Positions 1 to 5,079 of a stretch of 6,962 nt of DNA are shown here, one piece after another. Made by a program: the position numbers and the translations under genes. Numbering within the stretch: the stretch's first letter is position 1; every line of letters starts with the position of its first letter. Under the pieces are notes generated by a model, which did not search any database, was not told the DNA's origin, and saw only the letters and a list, made by a program, of their open reading frames with translations. Origin of the DNA: CF-161 sp035259145 (GTDB taxonomy: Bacteria; Chloroflexota; Dormibacteria; Dormibacterales; Dormibacteraceae); assembly GCA_035259145.1 (NCBI GenBank), contig DATFWQ010000188.1:1-6962 (forward strand). Direction: 5' to 3'.

Positions 1-44
1 AGTACCGAGCCGGGGTCTGCTTCCCCATCAGGTCAGAGGCGCCA

Positions 45-1103
45 TCATTCCTGAGCCGGGCGGACCATCAGCACGTGCGAGGCCGTCTCGCGCTCCACAG
101 TGAAGCCGATTCGCTGGTAGAGCCGGCGCGCCGGGTTACCGCGCAGCACCTGGAGGCGGACCGTAAGGCGCTCCCGGTCCGCGCCGGCCAGCACGCCGCG
201 GAGGAGGCGGGAGCCGATGCCGCGCCCCTGGTGCTCGGGCGCCACCTCTATGTCGTCCACCGAGACACAGTTACCGTCGCGGCTCGTTCGCAGAGTGCCG
301 ATCGGCTCGCCCGCGAGCTCGACGATCGTGCGCCCGGCGACGTTGAACGAGCTTGCGAACCGCCGATCCTGGTCAGCCTCGTCCCAGCCCCAGATCGGCT
401 CGACCCAGCGCCGATAGCAGGCATGGTGAAGAGCGCGGAGGAACTCACGGTCAGCCTCCGTAGCCGGTCGTAACGTGACCGGGTCGCGCCGAGCCAGCAG
501 GTAGCAGCGCTCCGTCTGCACCTCGCTGCGGCTCGGCTGGCGACGGAGATCCCACTCGACGGTCAGCCCCGCGTCCTCCAGCAGCCGGCGGACCCCGTCG
601 GGCGGATGGAAGTGAAAGTCGAGCGAGACCTCGACGCCCATCATGTCATCGAGGTGGAGAAGGTGCCGGCCGGTATGGAACGCGAGCAGTGCGACGCCCT
701 CGGGGCGGAGCGCCCTCCGCAGCTCGGTGAAGGCCACCGGCAGCTCTCGCGCGGTCAGATGGATGATTGAGTAGAAGGCGATCGCGCCGCCCAGCGAGCA
801 GTCGGCGAGGTCCAGGTCGAGCATGGTGCCGACCCGGTATTCGGGTCCCGGCGACGAGCGCCGCGCGATCTCGATCATCCCGGGAGACAGGTCGATCCCG
901 ATCACGTGACGCCCGAGTCCGTGCAGGTACCGCGCGATATGGCCTGGGCCGCACCCGAGATCCGCGATCGGCCCGGGAGGAGCCGTCTGCTCGAATGCGG
1001 CCAGCAGTGCCCTGTCGAGCGGCTTGCGGTCGAGCTCGTCGAGGAAGTGGTGTGCATACGGCTCGGCGACACGGTCGTAGCTATCGCCTATCTGCTTAAC
1101 CAC
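45..1103 (-). CDS. SAM-dependent methyltransferase fused to GNAT N-acetyltransferase
   Basis: The 352-residue protein has two enzyme domains. Residues 1-205 are a class I SAM methyltransferase: motif I DLGCGPG at 48-54 binds SAM, acidic D71 follows (GIDLSPGM), and a FYSIIHL segment and an ALRPEG loop match small-molecule methyltransferases. Residues 208-350 are a GNAT acetyltransferase: PVTLRPATEAD opens the fold, motif A is QGRGIGSRLL at 292-301 (acetyl-CoA pyrophosphate loop), and NPARRLYQRIGF at 323-334 is motif B. No signal peptide is seen, so it is cytoplasmic. The GTG at 1103 is the only good start; MVKQIGDSYDRVAEPYA is a typical N-terminus for this methyltransferase group, but the ribosome site is weak. 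It lies 61 bases after the permease stop on the same strand, with no obvious terminator between, so co-transcription with the exporter is likely. Substrates are unknown; modification of an exported or toxic small molecule is an inference. Confidence 0.9.
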   Translation of the reverse strand: MVKQIGDSYDRVAEPYAHHFLDELDRKPLDRALLAAFEQTAPPGPIADLGCGPGHIARYLHGLGRHVIGIDLSPGMIEIARRSSPGPEYRVGTMLDLDLADCSLGGAIAFYSIIHLTARELPVAFTELRRALRPEGVALLAFHTGRHLLHLDDMMGVEVSLDFHFHPPDGVRRLLEDAGLTVEWDLRRQPSRSEVQTERCYLLARRDPVTLRPATEADREFLRALHHACYRRWVEPIWGWDEADQDRRFASSFNVAGRTIVELAGEPIGTLRTSRDGNCVSVDDIEVAPEHQGRGIGSRLLRGVLAGADRERLTVRLQVLRGNPARRLYQRIGFTVERETASHVLMVRPAQE

Positions 1104-1129
1104 CCTGCGAGAGTAACCGCAGCCGCACT

Positions 1130-1153
1130 TCAGTGAGGTGGGTGACGAACCAT
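1130..1153 (-). other. Seven-codon mini-ORF with strong ribosome site between permease and methyltransferase
   Basis: AAGGAG on the minus strand (1160-1165), overlapping the permease stop, sits 6 bases before an ATG (1153) that encodes only MVRHPPH and then TGA. The layout resembles the tightly packed ribosome site and start of the permease itself. It is not in frame with the methyltransferase start at 1103. It could be a coupling or leader peptide, a relic of the original methyltransferase start after a frameshift, or chance. Confidence 0.25.
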
Positions 1154-1164
1154 TGAAAGCTCCT

Positions 1165-1932
1165 TCACCGTGTCGCCGCCCGGAAGGCGGCGACTGTGGC
1201 GGGCATAAGCACGAGCGCGGCGACCGCCAGGACGGCCAGCATGCGCACGTCCTGGCCCCAGTCGTTGCCGATGCTCATCAACCTCTGCCCGACGTCGATC
1301 ACGTAGGACGCGGGGTTGATCCTCGCCACCGCCTGCACCCAGTTGGGCTGGAAGCGCAGCGGCAGGAAGGCGGGCGACAGGAAGAGGGCGGGCAGCGTCA
1401 CGAAGATGCCCGCGACCATCGTCAGTTCGGCGTTCCGGCCGCGCAGCGCGATCAGATTGGCAAGCGATGCCCCGACGACGCCCAGCAAAGCCACGCTCGC
1501 GAGCATCCCGAACGTACCGAGCCAGCCGGTCTCCACCCGCGCGCCCATCAGCGCGCCGACGCCGAGGACGACCGCACCCTGGGCGACCATCGTGACGGAG
1601 TCCGCCAGGACACGGCCGAGCAGGATGCTGAGACGGCTGATCGGGCTGATGCGGAGCTTGTCCAGCATCCCGCTGTCGATGTCGGTCACCATGGCCAGTC
1701 CAGACTGCAGGCCGGTGAACAGCACCGCTAGCACCATCATGCCGGGGACGAGGAGGGCCAGGTAGGACCGGTAGCCGAGGCCTCGGAGAAGCGGGGTATC
1801 GGCCAGCCTGCTGAACGTCTGCGAGAACATCACCAGCCAGACGAGTGGCTGAGCCACCGAGGCGATCACGAGCATCGGGGTGCGCACGTTCTTGACGAGG
1901 TTGCGGAATGTGAGGACAACCGTGGCCGGCAT
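1165..1932 (-). CDS. ABC-2 type transporter permease (DrrB-like)
   Basis: This 255-residue integral membrane protein is the likely permease half of a DrrAB-type exporter in the cytoplasmic membrane. Six hydrophobic segments lie at about 18-36, 57-78, 106-129, 140-163, 170-190 and 228-248. The ABC-2 family pattern is visible: an N-terminal amphipathic stretch (TFRNLVKNVRTP), MLDKLRISPISR after the second helix, FLSPAFLPL near 185-193 and the INPASYVID segment after it. The length is normal for DrrB proteins. The frame is open further upstream, but that part is antisense-like junk across the ATPase 3' end. The ATG at 1932 is chosen because AAGGAGG precedes it by 7 bases and it lies one base after the ATPase stop (TGAGATG), which implies translational coupling. 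The transported compound cannot be read from the sequence. Confidence 0.93.
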   Translation of the reverse strand: MPATVVLTFRNLVKNVRTPMLVIASVAQPLVWLVMFSQTFSRLADTPLLRGLGYRSYLALLVPGMMVLAVLFTGLQSGLAMVTDIDSGMLDKLRISPISRLSILLGRVLADSVTMVAQGAVVLGVGALMGARVETGWLGTFGMLASVALLGVVGASLANLIALRGRNAELTMVAGIFVTLPALFLSPAFLPLRFQPNWVQAVARINPASYVIDVGQRLMSIGNDWGQDVRMLAVLAVAALVLMPATVAAFRAATR

Positions 1933-1933
1933 C

Positions 1934-2965
1934 TCAACGCCTCCTTCGGCCGTGGGCGGCCGCGAACAGACTGCTGACAGCTGCGCCGGCCGGCGCCTCC
2001 GAGCGAGGAGCGCGGCCGGTATAGCGGAGGAAGACGTCGTCCAGCGTCGGCTGCCCCGTCTCCACGGTCTCGATCGGGATCCCCGCCCGGTCCAGTACCC
2101 GGACGACATCCGCCAGGCCGGCTCCAACGCTGCGCAGGCGGACGACAAGTGCATCGCCAGACTCCACGCTCACCACGTCTGGACTCAAGGCCAGAGCCCG
2201 GGCCGCGCGGAACGAATCTGCGCTGTCAGCCAGCGTCAGCCGGAGGCGCCCCTCCCCCACCTCGCTTTTGAGCGCGGTCGGCGTCCCCTCCTTGACCAGC
2301 CGCCCCCCGTCGATGATGGCGATCCGATCGCAGGCCCGGTCCGCCTCCTCCAGGTACTGCGTGGTGAGGAATATGGTCGTGCCCTCCTGGCTGGCGCCGC
2401 GCAGGTGGCGCCACAGCGCGTTGCGAGACTGAGGGTCGAGGCCGATTGTCGGCTCGTCGAGGAACAGGACCGGCGGCCGGTGTACCACGGCCTGGGCGAT
2501 GTCCAGCCGCCGCCGCAGCCCGCCCGAGAGCCTGCCGGCCCGCTCGCCGGCCACCTCCGACAGCGAGAATGTCTCGATCACCTCCTCGATCCGGCGCTGC
2601 TGCTCCCGGCTGGGGGGAAGGCCGTGAAGGAGGGCCTGGAGGACCAGGTGCTCGTGCACGGTCAGGTCGTCGTCCACCCCTGTGGCCTGCGCCGTGTAGC
2701 CGATGCTTTGCCGGATGCGGCCTGGCATTCGTTCTACGTCGAAGCCGCCGACACTCGCCGTGCCCGACGTGGCGCGCAGGAGCGTGACGAGGATGCGCAC
2801 CGTGGTCGTCTTGCCCGAGCCGTTGGGGCCGAGAAAGCCGAAGATCTCACCTCGGTCGACTGCGAACGAGATCCCGTTGAGCGCCGGATTGCCGCCCGGG
2901 TAGACCTTGGTCAGATCCTCGACCTCGATGGCGTGGGCCGGGGAGCGCGCGGTGATAGCCTGCAC
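1934..2965 (-). CDS. ABC transporter ATP-binding protein, DrrA-like drug exporter family
   Basis: The 343-residue protein is the cytoplasmic ATPase that would power the adjacent permease. In order it shows Walker A GPNGSGKTT (46-54), the Q-loop glutamine in TAQATGVDDDLTV (Q93), the signature LSGGLRRRLDIAQ (146-158), Walker B VLFLDEP (166-172), the D-loop GLDPQSR and the H-loop region TTQYLEEAD (201-209). The usual H-loop histidine is Gln203, which is common in the DrrA subfamily and not a sign of damage. The C-terminal extension with PTLDDVFLRYTGR (306-318) is also typical of DrrA. The GTG start at 2965 is supported by AAGGAGG 7 bases upstream and by IEVEDLTKVYPGG starting at the normal distance. 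Gene order ATPase-permease with a divergent TetR gene indicates small-molecule export, probably an antibiotic-like or amphipathic compound; the substrate is unknown. Confidence 0.95.
   Translation of the reverse strand: MQAITARSPAHAIEVEDLTKVYPGGNPALNGISFAVDRGEIFGFLGPNGSGKTTTVRILVTLLRATSGTASVGGFDVERMPGRIRQSIGYTAQATGVDDDLTVHEHLVLQALLHGLPPSREQQRRIEEVIETFSLSEVAGERAGRLSGGLRRRLDIAQAVVHRPPVLFLDEPTIGLDPQSRNALWRHLRGASQEGTTIFLTTQYLEEADRACDRIAIIDGGRLVKEGTPTALKSEVGEGRLRLTLADSADSFRAARALALSPDVVSVESGDALVVRLRSVGAGLADVVRVLDRAGIPIETVETGQPTLDDVFLRYTGRAPRSEAPAGAAVSSLFAAAHGRRRR
1940..1946 (-). promoter_or_regulatory. Ribosome binding site of the permease
   Basis: Minus-strand AAGGAGG with a 7-base spacer to the ATG at 1932. 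It lies inside the last codons of the ATPase gene and fixes the permease start. Confidence 0.85.
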
Positions 2966-2972
2966 TGCGAAG

Positions 2973-2979
2973 CCTCCTT
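2973..2979 (-). promoter_or_regulatory. Ribosome binding site of the ABC ATPase
   Basis: Minus-strand AAGGAGG, 7 bases before the GTG at 2965. It has the same sequence and spacing as the permease site, and it decides the GTG start. Confidence 0.85.
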
Positions 2980-2988
2980 GGTTTCATC

Positions 2989-3027
2989 GGGGCCGCTCCA
3001 CCACCTCCAAGCAGTCGGGGCGGCCCC
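2989..3027 (-). repeat. GC-rich hairpin in the exporter leader
   Basis: GGGGCCGC at 2989-2996 and GCGGCCCC at 3020-3027 form a perfect 8-bp inverted repeat, extendable by two more pairs past a mismatch in the leader RNA. It lies downstream of the proposed exporter start site and ends about 9 bases before the AAGGAGG site. The loop holds GGAGGTGGTGG, which resembles a ribosome site. No U-run follows, so it is not a standard intrinsic terminator. A role in leader stability, attenuation or access to the start is possible but unproven. Confidence 0.5.
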
Positions 3028-3035
3028 CCAGACGA

Positions 3036-3041
3036 TAGAAT
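3036..3041 (+). promoter_or_regulatory. Possible -10 box of the TetR gene
   Basis: TAGAAT matches the sigma-70 type -10 consensus at five of six bases and would start RNA near 3048, about 50 bases before the TTG codon and inside the first operator. No good -35 is seen 16-18 bases upstream, so this is tentative. Confidence 0.3.
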
Positions 3042-3055
3042 GAACGAATGTCCAT
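3040..3055. promoter_or_regulatory. Putative TetR operator, site 1
   Basis: ATGAACGAATGTCCAT is an imperfect palindrome (five of eight pairs match) with the same ATGA-CG core as site 2. It covers the expected start of exporter transcription just downstream of the -10 box. Its left half belongs to the perfect outer repeat AGAATGAACG/CGTTCATTCT (3037-3046 and 3070-3079). Confidence 0.55.
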
Positions 3056-3085
3056 AGTGTATGAGCGCCCGTTCATTCTTGTCAA
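3056..3085 (-). promoter_or_regulatory. Promoter of the ABC exporter genes
   Basis: The minus strand has a perfect -35 TTGACA (3080-3085) and -10 TACACT (3056-3061, four of six bases) separated by 18 bases. RNA would start near 3049, giving a leader of about 84 bases that contains the hairpin and ribosome site. Operator site 2 fills the spacer and site 1 covers the start point, so a bound TetR protein would block polymerase. Confidence 0.6.
3061..3076. promoter_or_regulatory. Putative TetR operator, site 2
   Basis: ATGAGCGCCCGTTCAT is an imperfect palindrome (six of eight pairs match). It sits between the -35 and -10 boxes of the exporter promoter, the usual place for a repressor site. Its centre is 21 bp from that of site 1, two helical turns, so two dimers could bind on the same DNA face. 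Confidence 0.6.
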
Positions 3086-3089
3086 GGGG
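3084..3089 (+). promoter_or_regulatory. Ribosome binding site of the TetR gene
   Basis: AAGGGG lies 8 bases before the TTG at 3098. An in-frame stop at 3062-3064 with no other start codon in between leaves TTG as the only choice. The site overlaps the exporter -35 box on the other strand. Confidence 0.6.
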
Positions 3090-3097
3090 TATCGCCG

Positions 3098-3682
3098 TTG
3101 CCTCGTGGGGTAGCGATCTCAGAGCTGCCGGAACAGCTCTTTCAGGCGGTGGAGCGCGTGCTGGACCGGGAGGGCCCGAGCGGGCTCAGCGGCCGCGCAA
3201 TTACGCGGGAGGCAGGGGTCGCGACCGGCCTGCTGTACAACCACTTCACCGACCTGGACGAGCTGCTGGCGATGTTCATCCACGATCGAGCGCGAGCCTT
3301 TGTCGCGCACGTGGAGGCGCTGTCGTCTCGGACCGGCACGGGCACGGTGGTCGGGAATCTGACCGAGGCCGCCACTGCGATGGCGCCCGGCTTCACGGTG
3401 ATATTCAACCTCGTGATGTCCCGTCCCACCCTCGCCCGGCGCCTGCAGGCGGTGGTCGGGCATGAGGTCTCACTGCACGATCTGGAGATGGCCTTCGCGG
3501 CCTACCTGAAGGCGGAAAAGCAGGAAGGACGGGTCGCGCCGGGCGCGGATGCGCCGGCCCTGTCGATCGCCCTGGTCGGCGCGGTCCACCACCTGCTGAT
3601 GACAGGCCGGCTGGGCATGATGGAGCGGGTCGTGACCGCGCTGGCCGGAAGCCTCGGAGTTGAACACGAACGTCCGGGCTGA
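3098..3682 (+). CDS. TetR-family transcriptional regulator
   Basis: The 194-residue protein has the normal length of a TetR-type repressor. Residues 12-58 form the N-terminal DNA-binding domain: LFQAVERVLDREGPSGLSGRAITREAGVA leads into the recognition helix TGLLYNHFTDLDELL. The rest is a mostly helical ligand-binding domain, too variable to name a ligand; HHLLMTGRLGMMERVV near the C-terminus fits the dimer-forming helices. It starts at TTG, a weak codon that would keep the amount of regulator low. It is divergent from the ABC exporter, and the two palindromes between them overlap the exporter promoter, so local repression of the exporter and autoregulation are the likely roles. Its 3' end converges on the damaged kinase gene. 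Confidence 0.92.
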   Translation: MPRGVAISELPEQLFQAVERVLDREGPSGLSGRAITREAGVATGLLYNHFTDLDELLAMFIHDRARAFVAHVEALSSRTGTGTVVGNLTEAATAMAPGFTVIFNLVMSRPTLARRLQAVVGHEVSLHDLEMAFAAYLKAEKQEGRVAPGADAPALSIALVGAVHHLLMTGRLGMMERVVTALAGSLGVEHERPG

Positions 3683-4926
3683 TGGAGGTTCTCAGACGAG
3701 TCCGGTCGGCACTCACTACTGGGTGCCAGGCTGGACCAGGCCCGTCTCGTATGCCAGCACGACCGCCTGCACCCGATCCCGCAGCCCTCGGGCTGATGAG
3801 CGGCATCCAGCTCGCCGCCGTAAATAGAGACCCGCTCCTTCATACCCAGCAGCCCGTCCCCGGGCCCGCTTCCGTCGGACACCCGGCCGCCTCGGTCGAC
3901 CACCTCCAGGCCCAGCTCCCGCTCGGCGTACCGAAGGACGACCTGGGCGCGCGCCCCGCGAGCGTGCTTGAGCACGTTCGTCAGCGCCTCCTGGAGGATC
4001 CGGTAGGCCGTGAGGTCCAGGCCAGGTGGCAGTGGCCGGGCAGCCCCCTCGATACGCACGTCGACCGGCAGCCCCGCCGAGGTCACGCGCTCGACGAGCG
4101 CGTCGAGCTGGCCGAGGCCGGGCTGCGGCGCCAGCGTGGCCTCGCCCGCGTCATCGGTCAGCACCCCCAGCAACCGGCGCAGCTCGGTCAGCGCCTCGCG
4201 TCCGCTTCCCTCCACCGAGCGCAGCGTCTCGCCGACCCGTTCGGGGTGCCGGTTCAGCATCGTTCGCGCAGCACCGCTCTGCACGACCATCACGCTGACG
4301 CTGTGCGCGACCACGTCGTGCAGCTCGCGGGCGATGCGCGAACGCTCGTCTGCAACCGCGACCCGCGTGGCGAGCTCCTGTTCGTGCTCCAGACGACGCG
4401 ATCGCTCGGTCAGCATGTCAGTCTGGGCCTGGCGAGCACGGACAGCGTTGCCGGCCAGCCAAATGCCCGCGGCGAGCAAGATCGTCTCCGTCTGCCTTGG
4501 AAGCGGCGGCGCGGCCTCGGGGATGGCCAGCTGCAGCAACACCATGCACCCGACCAGAAGCCCCAGCGACGGCAGGCGCCAGCGGCTGTGCAGTCCGACT
4601 GAGTAGCCTCCGACCAGGAAGCCGAAGAACCCGACCACTGTCGGCGGCTGCGCCGTCAGCAGGCCGAAGCCGAACTGCGTGAGGTAGCAGACTATCGGCC
4701 AGCGGCGCCGGCCGGCGAGCGCAAGGGTGGCGCCCGCGACGAAGGGCAATCGACCCAGGCTGTCCGGCCTGGTGTAAACGAATTCGATCACCGAGCCCAC
4801 TGTGAGGACCAGCGCGAGGGACGCGTCCGCAACGCGCGGGTCGAGAGTCTGGAAGCTGCGCCACGCGCGCTGCGGAATGGCCACGCCTGCACTGTAGCCC
4901 GGCTCCGGGCGGGCCGGCGTCACCAT
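3502..4926 (-). CDS. Sensor histidine kinase (NarL-partner type) with disrupted C-terminus
   Basis: Numbering from the ATG at 4926, hydrophobic segments lie at about 33-49, 60-72, 76-92, 96-112, 118-137 and 147-162. A dimerisation helix follows with the phosphoacceptor His203 in RIARELHDVVAHSVSV (HisKA_3 type). The ATPase domain has LQEALTNVLKHA (N-box, Asn317), VVDRGG (344-347 region) and GDGLLGMKERV (356-366). Recognisable kinase sequence stops at HQPEG (about residue 381, base 3785), where the family normally has one last strand. The remaining 93 residues of the open frame match nothing expected: they read the response-regulator remnant out of frame and then the antisense strand of the TetR gene. 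Starts at GTG 5001, ATG 4947, ATG 4926 and GTG 4884 are all possible and none has a good ribosome site. It could still dimerise, but activity is doubtful and its partner is gone. Confidence 0.75.
   Translation of the reverse strand: MVTPARPEPGYSAGVAIPQRAWRSFQTLDPRVADASLALVLTVGSVIEFVYTRPDSLGRLPFVAGATLALAGRRRWPIVCYLTQFGFGLLTAQPPTVVGFFGFLVGGYSVGLHSRWRLPSLGLLVGCMVLLQLAIPEAAPPLPRQTETILLAAGIWLAGNAVRARQAQTDMLTERSRRLEHEQELATRVAVADERSRIARELHDVVAHSVSVMVVQSGAARTMLNRHPERVGETLRSVEGSGREALTELRRLLGVLTDDAGEATLAPQPGLGQLDALVERVTSAGLPVDVRIEGAARPLPPGLDLTAYRILQEALTNVLKHARGARAQVVLRYAERELGLEVVDRGGRVSDGSGPGDGLLGMKERVSIYGGELDAAHQPEGCGIGCRRSCWHTRRAWSSLAPSSECRPDSSENLHQPGRSCSTPRLPASAVTTRSIMPSRPVISRWWTAPTRAIDRAGASAPGATRPSCFSAFR
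3708..3727 (+). terminator. Hairpin between convergent gene ends
   Basis: GGCACTC (3708-3714) and GGGTGCC (3721-3727) pair over 7 bp with one G-U pair and a 6-base loop in plus-strand RNA. It follows the TetR stop by 25 bases. No U-run follows, so termination is only a possibility. Confidence 0.3.
3716..3787 (-). pseudogene. C-terminal remnant of a LuxR/NarL-type response regulator
   Basis: In a frame different from the kinase, the minus strand encodes GLRDRVQAVVLAYE, then TGLVQPGTQ and a TAG stop. This is the characteristic last helix and tail of the LuxR-type HTH domain in NarL/FixJ response regulators, which usually lie directly downstream of kinases of this type. Only about 23 codons survive. 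The receiver domain with its phosphorylated Asp and most of the HTH are missing, and no start codon in this frame makes sense. The kinase similarity ends where this begins (about 3785-3790), as expected for a deletion joining the two genes. Confidence 0.7.
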
Positions 4927-5011
4927 CGGGACGGACCGTTCGTACATCCACAGGATGACTCGCGCCAGTGACCATCCCCGCGGCTGACCACGAATCCACA
5001 CACGGGGCGAC

Positions 5012-5032
5012 GGCCGGTTTGCCCGCCCGGCC
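5012..5032. repeat. Short inverted repeat between kinase and oxidase genes
   Basis: GGCCGG (5012-5017) and CCGGCC (5027-5032) flank a 9-base loop in the divergent gap. It could be a regulator site or leader hairpin of the oxidase, but such GC repeats are frequent by chance in this DNA. No convincing promoter is seen for either neighbour. Confidence 0.2.
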
Positions 5033-5079
5033 CTACGTTGGCCTCGGACAGCGAAATGCCAGGGAGGCAGATGAAACCG

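Noticed and set aside
12..26. GGGG/CCCC hairpin downstream of the methyltransferase-acetyltransferase stop, considered as a terminator
   Set aside because: Only four pairs with no U-run; expected often by chance in this GC-rich DNA.
1104..1164. GGTGA/TCACC repeat between permease and methyltransferase as a terminator
   Set aside because: The 5-bp stem with a loop of about 19 bases is too weak, and no U-run follows.
1933..2154. N-terminal extension of the permease frame upstream of ATG 1932
   Set aside because: The extra 74 residues overlap the ATPase gene, are low-complexity Arg/Ser sequence, and a perfect ribosome site supports ATG 1932.
1880..3043. Long plus-strand open frame (387 codons) opposite the ABC ATPase
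   Set aside because: Composition is Arg/Ala/Gly/Asp-rich with no domain, and it is the antisense shadow of the ATPase, whose Walker and signature motifs are clear.
3061..3465. ATG-started plus-strand frame beginning inside operator site 2
   Set aside because: It is another frame of the TetR gene, Gly/Arg/Pro-rich, with no ribosome site, while the TTG frame encodes a full TetR protein.
3405..3806. Minus-strand ATG frame across the kinase-regulator junction and the TetR 3' end
   Set aside because: It is the third frame at the junction; its Gly/Ala/Arg-rich product matches neither kinase nor regulator.
3682..4602. Plus-strand open frame opposite the histidine kinase
   Set aside because: Shadow frame; no motif, His/Arg/Gln-rich, and the opposite strand has an H-box, N-box and membrane helices.
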